From the NCBI RefSeq assembly GCF_000317515.1, contig NC_019738.1:1215501-1279500 (forward strand): a stretch of 64,000 bases of DNA, read 5' to 3'. Position 1 is the first letter of the stretch. The number at the start of each line of letters is the position of its first letter. A program made the position numbers and the translations under genes. The stretch is from Allocoleopsis franciscana PCC 7113 (GTDB taxonomy: Bacteria > Cyanobacteriota > Cyanobacteriia > Cyanobacteriales > Coleofasciculaceae). The notes below the pieces were generated by a model that did no database searches, was not told the origin of the DNA, and saw nothing but the letters and a program-made list of their open reading frames with translations. Positions 24,694-33,185 of this stretch are shown here, in pieces.

Positions 24694-26190
24694 ATGAGCG
24701 AAGCTGAAACCCCGAACAACCAGCCCCTCCCTGAACCCACTGCCTCGATGGAGGATAGTGCCGCTGATGTACCAGAGGGAAGTGGGGCATCAACACAGTC
24801 GCAGATTGTTAGACTTTCCGATTTGCGAAATTTTATCGATGTTGTTCCGGCATCGGAACCCGATTCGCCTGACGAGTCAGAGGTTCAGTCCCTCGCCTCC
24901 TCAACGGTTGAGGTGGATGAACATTCGGCTGACACACCGGATGCTGAAGGTTCTTTGCGACGAAGTAACGATGCCGATTGGTTTGCATTAGCACAAAAGA
25001 TGCGCCAGCGCAATCATCGGTTACATGAGCAAGTGGCCCAGTTAAGGCAAGCGCTCAAGGAGAAACAGGAAGCGTTACACCAAGAGCTGACGCGAGCGCA
25101 CGATCGCGAGTTGTTGATTGTTCAGCAAGCCGAGGATATGAATACAGTTCAAGAGCAATTAGCTCGTCTGTTTCATGCCTTAGAATCTTCACATCAAGCG
25201 GCTGTGCGCCAGCAACTGTTAATTGAGACTTTATCGGAACAGTTACAAGGATCTCAAGAACGAATTGCCCAATTAGAGCGGGAATGCGCCCTAACCCAGC
25301 AGCGATACAATGAGCAGTCCCATCAGCTCATGCAGGAAGTCAATACCAGCCGAGAATTGCGCTCGCGCCTGCATCGACAGCAGCAGCAAACCTTGCAATT
25401 CAAAACGGCTCTGGAAAAGTCCCTTGACATGACCAACGCTAACCCGTTGAGCGGACAACAGCCACCTCAGCGTGGCACACTCATTTCTTTGATTCACAAA
25501 GCCCAGCCGATTCAACCCTGGTCAGCCGAACAAGAGTTAGTGCAAGAGCCATCCGAATTCGAGCCGCTCTGGAGTCGCCCCATTGCGATCGAGCCTCCCT
25601 CTGTAGAGCCGTTTGTTGCCGCAAAGCCTTGGGAGGAATCCTCTGAGAATGTAGGAGTAACCTCAGAGCAACCGACGTTGTCTTTACTCAGACGCCAGGA
25701 AGAACATCGTTCTGCAAGCGTAGATGTCTCCTCAGCCGCACCAACACAGATTGAGGTTTCCCCAGAGCAAGATAGTGATGCCTCCGAACTGGAATTGGAA
25801 CAGCAACTTTTGGATGAGATGTCTTCTCTTGCGGAGGCATCGGGTTTGTCCGAGGTTCAATCCGATTTAGCTGAAGATCAAGTTTCCTTGACATTAGAGT
25901 TAGACCGTAACCCAGAGCCAGAGAAAGCCGAGGAGTTCGCCTTCTCCTCCATCGACACCGAGGATTATTGGTCACCAGAAGATACCGAAACTCAGTACAC
26001 CGAGGTAGAAGCGCAGGATGAGGACGACTGGGAAACTTATGCCAACGATGAGCTAGAGCCATCAAAAGACGTGGTGCTTCCACCCTCAAACTGGCCTTCA
26101 CCGACACTCTATCCCCTACGTACCCCGAAGCGGCGCAAATCATTGGCAGCCATTGACTTACCCAGTTTTCCCCGTTTTGAACCGTCGTAG
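24694..26190 (+). CDS. Acidic coiled-coil protein, 498 residues
   Basis: ATG 24694. Residues 1-90 are polar and acidic. Residues about 95-250 form a long coiled coil rich in Q, E, L and R (QKMRQRNHRLHEQVAQLRQA through QQQTLQFKTALEKSL). Residues 250-460 are acidic, low complexity and probably disordered; the last 30 are basic and proline-rich (PLRTPKRRKSLAAIDLPSFP). No catalytic domain. The architecture is that of a structural or scaffolding protein in the cytoplasm; I do not recognise a named family. Confidence 0.75.
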   Translation: MSEAETPNNQPLPEPTASMEDSAADVPEGSGASTQSQIVRLSDLRNFIDVVPASEPDSPDESEVQSLASSTVEVDEHSADTPDAEGSLRRSNDADWFALAQKMRQRNHRLHEQVAQLRQALKEKQEALHQELTRAHDRELLIVQQAEDMNTVQEQLARLFHALESSHQAAVRQQLLIETLSEQLQGSQERIAQLERECALTQQRYNEQSHQLMQEVNTSRELRSRLHRQQQQTLQFKTALEKSLDMTNANPLSGQQPPQRGTLISLIHKAQPIQPWSAEQELVQEPSEFEPLWSRPIAIEPPSVEPFVAAKPWEESSENVGVTSEQPTLSLLRRQEEHRSASVDVSSAAPTQIEVSPEQDSDASELELEQQLLDEMSSLAEASGLSEVQSDLAEDQVSLTLELDRNPEPEKAEEFAFSSIDTEDYWSPEDTETQYTEVEAQDEDDWETYANDELEPSKDVVLPPSNWPSPTLYPLRTPKRRKSLAAIDLPSFPRFEPS

Positions 26191-26425
26191 GGCATAAGGG
26201 ATGGGGGAAGCTAATCGGCATTGATTGTCAAAGGCAGATGGCAGGAGGCAGGAGGCAGATGGATCAGACTTTTTCTTACATCGTGAAGGTATGCAATTTA
26301 AATGCATATCAGCTTAGAGAATTCACTTTATTAGACCCGCCGAGAAGACGGCGTATCCTCACTAAAGCTCCGGTTGTGGTCGCAGATGAGAGGCGGTCAA
26401 TTGTGTTCGGTCAACCCCGACACAA
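26191..26425. repeat. STRR-like tract, dispersed 19-nt repeat and hairpin near the transposase remnant
   Basis: 26231-26262 is the purine-strand version of the CTGCCTC heptad repeat. 26357-26375 is the second copy of CCTCACTAAAGCTCCGGTT. GTCAATTGTGT (26396-26406) pairs perfectly with ACACAATTGAC (26420-26430) and overlaps the start of the TnpB remnant. Confidence 0.7.
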
Positions 26426-26968
26426 TTGACAAACTATCCAGGCTTATCTAGAATCAAAAAATTAGGAAGTTTTCCTGTATTTAAGAAGAGGCGTAATCGT
26501 CAATCGTTTCGCATTCCTCAACACTGGAGTATTACTTCCGATGGAATGCTAAAACTTCCCAAGATGTTGCCTGTCAAGATGGTGCAGCATCGTCCAATGG
26601 AAGGAACACCAAGCAGTGTCACCATTAGCAAAACTCCCAGTGGGAAGTACTATGCATCCATCCTGGTTGAATATGACCAGAGAGAAGCACCATTAAATGG
26701 TGGAAAGATTGGCGCTGATTTGGGACTGAAGGATTTCTTGATTACCAGCGAGGGTAAAAAGTATCCAAATCCCAGATTTTACAAGCGCTCTCTTAAGCGT
26801 TTAAAGCGGTTACAGCGCTCTTTGTCTCGAAAGGTTAAAGGGTCAAATAACCGCAATAAGCAGCGGCTACTTGTTGCAAGAGCGCATGAAAAAGTAGCCA
26901 ACCAGCGACTAGATATGCAACATAAACTCTGGGCTTGGGAAGCTGCGCGGGAAGAGTCCCCGCAGTAA
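26426..26968 (+). pseudogene. TnpB (IS200/IS605 accessory protein) remnant with internal deletion
   Basis: 180 residues, against about 400 for TnpB. It has part of the oligonucleotide-binding domain (YPGLSRIKKLGSFPVFKKRR), the RuvC-I motif GADLGLKDFLI and the helical KRLKRLQRSLSRK segment, then jumps from DMQHKLWAWEA to AREESPQ, the usual last residues of TnpB. RuvC-II, the zinc finger and RuvC-III are deleted and the N-terminus is cut. It cannot be an active RNA-guided nuclease. The retained end still contains the GCGGGAAGAGTCCCCGC hairpin typical of the element's right end. Confidence 0.8.
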
Positions 26969-26969
26969 T

Positions 26970-27674
26970 TCACTCTGAAACAATATCTGAATTCTTTTCC
27001 CAAGCTTCGTATAAATCAGGGCGACGTTCTCGCGTTCTCTGAATCTGCTGCTCTTTGCGCCAGCGCTCAATCTGGGCGTGATTTCCAGATAACAAAACAT
27101 CTGGAACTTTCCACCCACGAAACTCAGCGGGTCGGGTGTACTGCGGATAATCGAGCAACCCCGCTTCAAAACTCTCTGCCTTCAACGACTCAACTTTCCC
27201 CACTGTTCCGGGTAACAACCGCACCACCCCATTAATCAGTGCCAACGCCGGGATTTCCCCACAGGTTAAGACAAAATCCCCTAATGACACCTCACGAGTC
27301 ACCAAATTCAATACTCGCTCATCCACGCCTTCATAGTGCCCACAAATCAGCACCAGTTGGTCGTAACCGGTCGCTAATTCCATCAACAACCGCTGCTGCA
27401 TTGGTTCTCCCTGAGGTGTCATCAGAATGACCTCACGTCGCGGTAAAATCGGTAATGACTCTACAGCCGAAAAAATCGGCTCAGGTTTCATCAACATCCC
27501 GACACCTCCCCCATAAGGTTCATCATCGACTCGCCGATGTTTATCGGTCGCGAAGTCACGGGGATTGACAAAATGCACTTGGGCAATTTTTTTCGCCAGT
27601 GCTTTACCCAATAATCCCGAACTTAGGGGAGAGGTAAAAAAATCTGGAAACAGACTAACAAGATCAAAGCGCAC
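26970..27674 (-). CDS. trmD: tRNA (guanine-37 N1)-methyltransferase TrmD
   Basis: 234 residues from ATG 27674. SPOUT-fold motifs are intact: DDEPYGGGVGMLMKPEP, LICGHYEGVDERV and SLGDFVLTCGEIPALALI of the trefoil knot. The enzyme methylates G37 of tRNAs reading CCN and CUN to prevent frameshifts. It converges with the TnpB remnant, whose stop is one base away. Length and start are normal. Confidence 0.96.
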   Translation of the reverse strand: MRFDLVSLFPDFFTSPLSSGLLGKALAKKIAQVHFVNPRDFATDKHRRVDDEPYGGGVGMLMKPEPIFSAVESLPILPRREVILMTPQGEPMQQRLLMELATGYDQLVLICGHYEGVDERVLNLVTREVSLGDFVLTCGEIPALALINGVVRLLPGTVGKVESLKAESFEAGLLDYPQYTRPAEFRGWKVPDVLLSGNHAQIERWRKEQQIQRTRERRPDLYEAWEKNSDIVSE

Positions 27675-28165
27675 AGAAGATTAAGCAGACCGTGAGGGGT
27701 GGGAATCGAGGCAGCAAATGGAAAGTCCGCAATCGTTCAATGGAGTCTCAACACTCCCCAGTCTTCTTAAACTGGCATTTGTGCCCTATTAACCAGGATA
27801 AAGGAACTAGAGATGCGACAGTCGTGTCAGAGAATATTAACGATATTATAAGAAATTGCTAACCTGATTGGGTCTTGTCACCGTTCCACATTTACATCCG
27901 TGGGACTAGAAGACAGCTTAATCGGCAACTTCACACAGCAGGTTCTTGATTAAGATCTTCCTACGCAGCCGCAATCACGCCCCCGTTATGAAGGCAAGAA
28001 ACAGGATCAGGATTTCTCCCACTCCCCCACAGCGATGGATTCAGTCACACATCTTGTTCAGATCAGCCACAGCGTTTTCGTGTCGCTGAGCTAGAACCAA
28101 AAGCCATATAAAGTATAAAGTGAAATTTCTATCGACAGGCGAATCTATAGCATTTGACACCACCT
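27675..28165. other. Intergenic region trmD-cphB
   Basis: No supported gene. The region should contain the promoters of both divergent genes. No NtcA-like GTAN8TAC site was noticed on reading. Confidence 0.4.
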
Positions 28166-29035
28166 ATGCCCAAAAGCCACATTATGCTGCAGTTAGAATC
28201 TCAACACCACGGAACTAGGATGCCTCAATCCACTAAAACCGCTATTTTGGTTATCGGCGGCGCTGAAGACAAAGTTCATGGACGAGAAATCCTGCACACG
28301 TTTTTTGGGCGTTGTGGGTCAGTTGATGCCCGTATAGCCATTATTCCATCAGCGTCACGAGAACCCGCCATTATTGGCGAGCGCTACGTTAACATTTTTC
28401 AGGACATGGGTGCTAAGGAACTCCGGGTTCTCGATATCCGCGATCGCGCCCAAGCGGAAGACTCTGAATTACAAAGCTATATCGAAGACTGTACTGGCGT
28501 ATTCATGACAGGTGGCGATCAACTTCGCTTGTGTGGGTTACTCGCCGACACGCCATTGATGGAAAAAGTGCGTCAGCGCGTACAACAGGGCGAGATTACC
28601 CTAGCTGGCACCAGTGCGGGAGCGGCGGTGATGGGACATCACATGATTGCCGGCGGCGGCAGTGGAGAGTCTCCTAATCGTTCTTTAGTGGATATGGCAA
28701 CGGGTTTGGGGTTGATCCCGGAAATCATCGTGGATCAACATTTTCACAATCGCAATCGCATGGCGCGTTTGATGAGTGCCGTCGCCGCTCATCCCGAACG
28801 CTTGGGGATCGGTATTGATGAAGATACCTGTGCCATGTTTGAGCGGGATGGCATGTTGCAGGTGATGGGGAAAGGGACTGTAACCATCATCGATCCAGCA
28901 GAATTGTCTTACACCAACCATAATGAAGCCGGCGCGACCGATCCCTTGAGCCTCCACAATCTTCGAGTGCATATCCTCAGTTATGGCGATCGCTACCATT
29001 TACACAAGCGTTGCTTAATTTCTCCGGACTGCTAA
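28166..29035 (+). CDS. cphB: Cyanophycinase
   Basis: About 289 residues; ATG 28166 chosen, with ATG 28184 (MLQLESQHHG) and TTG 28154 as alternatives. Core features of peptidase S51: TAILVIGGAEDKVHGREILH, GVFMTGGDQ and the nucleophile segment GTSAGAAVMG with the catalytic Ser. The enzyme cuts cyanophycin granule peptide to beta-Asp-Arg dipeptides in the cytoplasm. It is upstream of cphA in the same orientation, the common cyanobacterial order, with an unusually long gap of 946 bases. Confidence 0.96.
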   Translation: MPKSHIMLQLESQHHGTRMPQSTKTAILVIGGAEDKVHGREILHTFFGRCGSVDARIAIIPSASREPAIIGERYVNIFQDMGAKELRVLDIRDRAQAEDSELQSYIEDCTGVFMTGGDQLRLCGLLADTPLMEKVRQRVQQGEITLAGTSAGAAVMGHHMIAGGGSGESPNRSLVDMATGLGLIPEIIVDQHFHNRNRMARLMSAVAAHPERLGIGIDEDTCAMFERDGMLQVMGKGTVTIIDPAELSYTNHNEAGATDPLSLHNLRVHILSYGDRYHLHKRCLISPDC

Positions 29036-29160
29036 ATCCTTGATTCTCTACTCCTAATCTGGAGAGGGGAGAACACCAGCTTGCTCCCCGTGTTCACAAT
29101 CTGTGGCTCCAATCAAAAACCGATTTGTGTGGAATTGATGACATAGTTGCATATTGTCAC

Positions 29161-29190
29161 AGAGTAAAGTCCTCTTGGCTGCTTTACTCT
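29161..29190. terminator. Hairpin downstream of cphB
   Basis: AGAGTAAAG (29161-29169) pairs perfectly with CTTTACTCT (29182-29190) around a 12-base loop. It has no T-run, so termination is uncertain. Confidence 0.45.
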
Positions 29191-29445
29191 TAAATGTGGT
29201 TATTCATAATAATTCCTTAGGAAGATGCATTGTCTTCAAACCCCAGCTATCTTCGTCCCCTGAGTCAAGGGGTTGCATTCATGGTATTGATTCCCTGCCT
29301 TGTGTCCTAACGACTCACGCTCCTAACCGCGCCAATCCTCATCCATAAGGGCAAAGTTAACTTTAGTGCAGACACCGCAAATGCCAATGATTGGGTCTCC
29401 TCCTCTTGTTGCTCTATCCCGGATGCGATCGTAGTCTTTTTAGAA

Positions 29446-29468
29446 AAACTGTTCATAGTGAACAGTTT
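29446..29468. promoter_or_regulatory. Perfect palindrome AAACTGTTCA-TAG-TGAACAGTTT
   Basis: A 10-bp perfect inverted repeat with a three-base centre, followed by GAGAGGTTTTT. It could be a late terminator for cphB or an operator for cphA 514 bases downstream. Confidence 0.6.
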
Positions 29469-29981
29469 GAGAGGTTTTTAAAGTTGGAAACTAGTTGACA
29501 CTCACAGCCGAATCAAAAGGAAAGAAGTCCATGATATTAAGCTAGGTGAATTAATTAGGATGAATCCCTGATCTCCGAATCGCCCCCAGACCTTTTATTG
29601 TAAAAGCCTATGGGTTTCGGTAGCATCTACTAATCCGATCCGTGGTCGGCTCTCAGCGAGGACTTTATTTAATGAGATAGACGAAATTTTTCTTTATCCT
29701 GGTTTTTATGTAGAAATATTCGGCTGTTTCTAGTGTTGATGTGAAACATTATCGCTGTGCCTGTCTTGGTCAAGCCGGAGGCGTTTGTCGCTGGAGAGCG
29801 CATCGCTTTAATCAACCGGCTGGAATCTAAAAACAGGGAAATAGCAAGCCCCTTGAGCCTAATTTCGGGGCGTCACTGTGCGAGTACAGTGTTCAGTAAA
29901 AGTCAATAAAAGCGCCTTTTCTGTAATTGCTTCTTCGGGCAACATTTCAGATTTCGTGAATCACTACCCTCAAAAGTTGCT

Positions 29982-32666
29982 ATGAGAATTCTGAGAATCC
30001 AGACGTTACGCGGTCCTAACTATTGGAGTATTCGACGCCACAACCTCATCGTTATGCGTCTCGATTTAGAGGAGCTGGCGGAAAAGCCCTCCAATCAAAT
30101 TCCTGGCTTTTACGAGGGATTAGTTACCGCACTCCCCAGTTTGGAAGAACATTTTTGTTCCCCCGGCGTTCGGGGGGGGTTCCTCAGTCGCGTTAGGCAA
30201 GGAACGATGATGGGTCACATCATCGAACATATTGCCCTAGAACTGCAACAATTGGCCGGCATGGCGGTAGGATTTGGTCGCACGCGGGAGACGGCAACAC
30301 CAGGAGTCTATCAGGTAGTCATTGAATACCTGGATGAGCAAGCGGGGCGTTATGCCGCTAGAGCCGCCGTGCGGTTGTGTCAAAGTCTGGTTGATATCGG
30401 CTCTTACCCCCCAAGTGAATTAGAACAAGACCTAAAAGACCTGCGGGAGCTTTGTCGTGATGCCGCTTTAGGTCCGAGTACAGAAACGATCCTCAAGGAA
30501 GCAGAAGCCAGAGATATTCCCTGGATGCAGCTCTCAGCAAGAGCAATGATTCAACTGGGCTTTGGTGTGCATCAGAAGCGACTCCAAGCCACGTTGAGCG
30601 ACTATTCGGGAATTTTAGGAGTTGAGCTGGCTTGTGATAAAGAGGGTACTAAACAAATTCTCCGGGATGCCGGTGTGCCTGTACCACAGGGTACCGTGAT
30701 TAACTACCTGGATGAACTAGAAGGTGCCATTGAAGAGGTTGGCGGGTATCCAATTGTGATTAAGCCCTTAGATGGTAATCACGGACGAGGCATTACCATC
30801 GACATCAAAGCCTGGGATGAGGCGGAAAAAGCCTATGATGTGGCGAGAGCAATCTCACGAGGGGTAATTGTTGAACGTTACTATCGCGGGAGTGACCACC
30901 GAGTTTTAGTCATCAATGGCAAACTGGTGGCGGTGGCAGAGCGAGTCCCTGCTCATGTGGTTGGGAATGGCAAATTTACAGTTCAGGAACTGATTGAGGA
31001 AACCAATCGTGACCCCAATCGTGGGGAAGGGCACGATAATGTTCTCACGAAAATCACAGTAGACCGGAATAGTATGACTCTGTTGCAACGGCAAGGATAT
31101 ACGCTGGATACCGTGCTACCCGCCGGGGCAATCTGTTACCTACGAGCAACCGCTAACCTCAGCACAGGCGGCATTGCTGTAGACCGCACAGACGACATCC
31201 ACCCAGAAAATATCTGGCTGGCGCAGCGGGTTTCCAAAATCATCGGTCTAGATATTATCGGACTCGATATTGTGACACCGGATATCACCAAGCCGCTACG
31301 GGAAGTAGAGGGCGTGATTGTAGAAGTAAATGCCGCTCCTGGCTTCCGGATGCATGTCTGTCCGAGTGTGGGGTTGGCGCGAAATGTGGCGGCTCCCGTT
31401 TTGGATATGCTGTTCCCCAATGGCGGGACGGGTCGTATTCCCATCATTTCAATTACAGGCACCAACGGCAAGACAACCACAACGCGATTGATTGCTCACA
31501 TTTATCGCCAAACTGGACGGGTTGTCGGTTATACGACTACCGATGGTATTTACATTGATGACCATGTTGTAGAGAAAGGGGATACCACAGGGCCACAAAG
31601 TGCTCAAGTCATCTTGAAAGATCCCACCGTCGAGGTCGCTGTATTAGAAACGGCACGAGGTGGAATTTTGCGTTCCGGCTTGGCGTTTGATAAATGTGAT
31701 GTGGGCGTCGTATTAAATGTCTCGGCTGATCACCTGGGTCTTGGAGATATCGACACAATTGATCAGATGGCTAAGCTCAAGAGCGTTGTCGCCGAATCGG
31801 TGAGTCTCAATGGTTATGCTGTCCTCAATGCCGATGATCCCCTCGTTGCAGCGATGGCGGAGCGAGTAAAGGGTCAAGTGGCTTATTTTGCCATGAATCC
31901 CGCCAATGAGTTGGTGCAAAATCACACCCGTAAAGGGGGGTTGGCAGCGGTGTATGAGAATGGTTATTTGTCTATTCTCAAAGGCGATTGGACGCTACGC
32001 ATTGAGCAGGCGGTGAATCTGCCGGTGACGATGCAGGGACGGGCACCCTTCATGATTGCCAATGCGCTAGCGGCGAGTCTCGCGGCTTTTGCTCAAGGTG
32101 TTCCCATTGAAGCGATTCGGGCGGCGTTGACCACATTCCGGGCTTCTGTGCATCAGACGCCGGGACGGATGAATTTGTTTAATCTGGGTCATTATCATGC
32201 TCTGGTGGATTATGCCCACAATGCAGCAAGTTATGAGGCGCTAGGAAGTTTTGTTCAGAATTGGCCGGGAGAGCGTATTGGGGTGATTGGCGGGCCAGGA
32301 GACCGTCGAGATGAAGACTTCATCGAACTGGGCAAGCTCTCTGCGAGAATCTTTGATCGAATTATCATCAAAGAAGATGACGATTTGCGAGGACGACCCA
32401 GTGGGCAGGCATCGGAGTTAATCAGCAAGGGCATCATCCAAGAAAAGCCCGATTGTCAGTATGAAGTGATGCTCAAGGAGACAGAGGCGATTAACACCGG
32501 GTTAGATCGAGCTGCATCAGGGGGTTTGGTCGTGATTTTGCCCGAAACGGTGACCCGTGCAATATCTCTAATTGAGGCACGTAACCCTCTGCCAGAGAAT
32601 ATGAATCAGCTACAAGCCACTGATACCCAAGCGAATTTAAAGTCATGGGTCGTTAATCAGGTATAG
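29982..32666 (+). CDS. cphA: Cyanophycin synthetase
   Basis: 894 residues from ATG 29982. The N-terminal domain starts RILRIQTLRGPNYWSIRRHN, the ATP-grasp domain spans about 215-480 (GYPIVIKPLDGNHGRGI), and the Mur-ligase-like domain about 485-880 has the P-loop GTNGKTTTTRL and the KSVVAESV lysine region. The enzyme adds Asp and Arg stepwise to make the nitrogen store multi-L-arginyl-poly-L-aspartate. All expected catalytic motifs seem present. A good terminator follows. Confidence 0.97.
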   Translation: MRILRIQTLRGPNYWSIRRHNLIVMRLDLEELAEKPSNQIPGFYEGLVTALPSLEEHFCSPGVRGGFLSRVRQGTMMGHIIEHIALELQQLAGMAVGFGRTRETATPGVYQVVIEYLDEQAGRYAARAAVRLCQSLVDIGSYPPSELEQDLKDLRELCRDAALGPSTETILKEAEARDIPWMQLSARAMIQLGFGVHQKRLQATLSDYSGILGVELACDKEGTKQILRDAGVPVPQGTVINYLDELEGAIEEVGGYPIVIKPLDGNHGRGITIDIKAWDEAEKAYDVARAISRGVIVERYYRGSDHRVLVINGKLVAVAERVPAHVVGNGKFTVQELIEETNRDPNRGEGHDNVLTKITVDRNSMTLLQRQGYTLDTVLPAGAICYLRATANLSTGGIAVDRTDDIHPENIWLAQRVSKIIGLDIIGLDIVTPDITKPLREVEGVIVEVNAAPGFRMHVCPSVGLARNVAAPVLDMLFPNGGTGRIPIISITGTNGKTTTTRLIAHIYRQTGRVVGYTTTDGIYIDDHVVEKGDTTGPQSAQVILKDPTVEVAVLETARGGILRSGLAFDKCDVGVVLNVSADHLGLGDIDTIDQMAKLKSVVAESVSLNGYAVLNADDPLVAAMAERVKGQVAYFAMNPANELVQNHTRKGGLAAVYENGYLSILKGDWTLRIEQAVNLPVTMQGRAPFMIANALAASLAAFAQGVPIEAIRAALTTFRASVHQTPGRMNLFNLGHYHALVDYAHNAASYEALGSFVQNWPGERIGVIGGPGDRRDEDFIELGKLSARIFDRIIIKEDDDLRGRPSGQASELISKGIIQEKPDCQYEVMLKETEAINTGLDRAASGGLVVILPETVTRAISLIEARNPLPENMNQLQATDTQANLKSWVVNQV

Positions 32667-32715
32667 CTGAATCCTTTAGAGATTGTGATTGAGTAGTCTC
32701 TTGGCAAAATTTCAT

Positions 32716-32748
32716 AAGGGCGTTAGTGCGATGTGTGCTAACGCCCTT
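32716..32748 (+). terminator. Terminator after cphA
   Basis: AAGGGCGTTAG pairs perfectly with CTAACGCCCTT over 11 bp, followed by TGTTT. Confidence 0.75.
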
Positions 32749-32796
32749 TGTTTCCCTGCCTACATTGAGGAGATTTAAAGCCTCCTTTTTCTCCCA

Positions 32797-32843
32797 CAGT
32801 CTGAAGACTGGGGCTACACGAACAAAGTCCGCCTACGCGGACT
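32797..32843. repeat. Dispersed palindromes of the same kind as at 1723-1948
   Basis: CAGTCTGAAGACTG at 32797-32810 and AGTCCGCCTACGCGGACT at 32826-32843; the second differs from the copy at 1863-1880 by one base in its loop. Confidence 0.8.
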
Positions 32844-32986
32844 ACAGGATAAGAGGAATGTACAACCCAGATTTGGTATTAAAGCAAATTGGCTATCCTT
32901 CCTCTGACCTGCCTGCATAGGGTGTCATGTCCTGAGAGATATATACCACTAGGTCACAACCATTGACTTATGCAGGAGGTCTATTC

Positions 32987-33076
32987 ATGACTGAAATTGT
33001 CTTAGCATCGCCAATCCGAAGCACCGCGATTGTCGAAGTCACCGCAGCACTAAAGCCGATTGTGCCAAAGGGATAG
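32987..33076 (+). CDS. Possible small ORF of 29 residues with a strong ribosome-binding site
   Basis: ATG 32987 follows AGGAGG at 32974-32979 at good spacing. It encodes MTEIVLASPIRSTAIVEVTA and nine further residues ending PIVPKG. No similarity is recognised. It may be a real microprotein, a leader ORF or the cut front of a decayed gene. Confidence 0.35.
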   Translation: MTEIVLASPIRSTAIVEVTAALKPIVPKG

Positions 33077-33098
33077 CGCCAAAGGCGATCCGCTCAAC

Positions 33099-33124
33099 TT
33101 GACATTGTCTAAACCCAATATAAT
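33099..33124 (+). promoter_or_regulatory. Candidate promoter of the porin gene
   Basis: TTGACA at 33099-33104 and TATAAT at 33119-33124. Both hexamers are consensus, but the spacer is only 14 bases, shorter than optimal. Confidence 0.5.
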
Positions 33125-33185
33125 GAGAAAATTTCATACATCAACTCAAATTCATCTGTATTACGGTTGACGAAAAACTAGGGGT

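Larger units (their letters stand above)
29036..29981. other. Long cphB-cphA intergenic region
   Basis: 946 bases with no supported gene; the open frame at 29154-29348 lacks a ribosome-binding site and crosses a hairpin. Two inverted repeats are listed separately. No NtcA consensus GTAN8TAC was found by eye, though nitrogen control of cphA would be expected. Confidence 0.5.
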
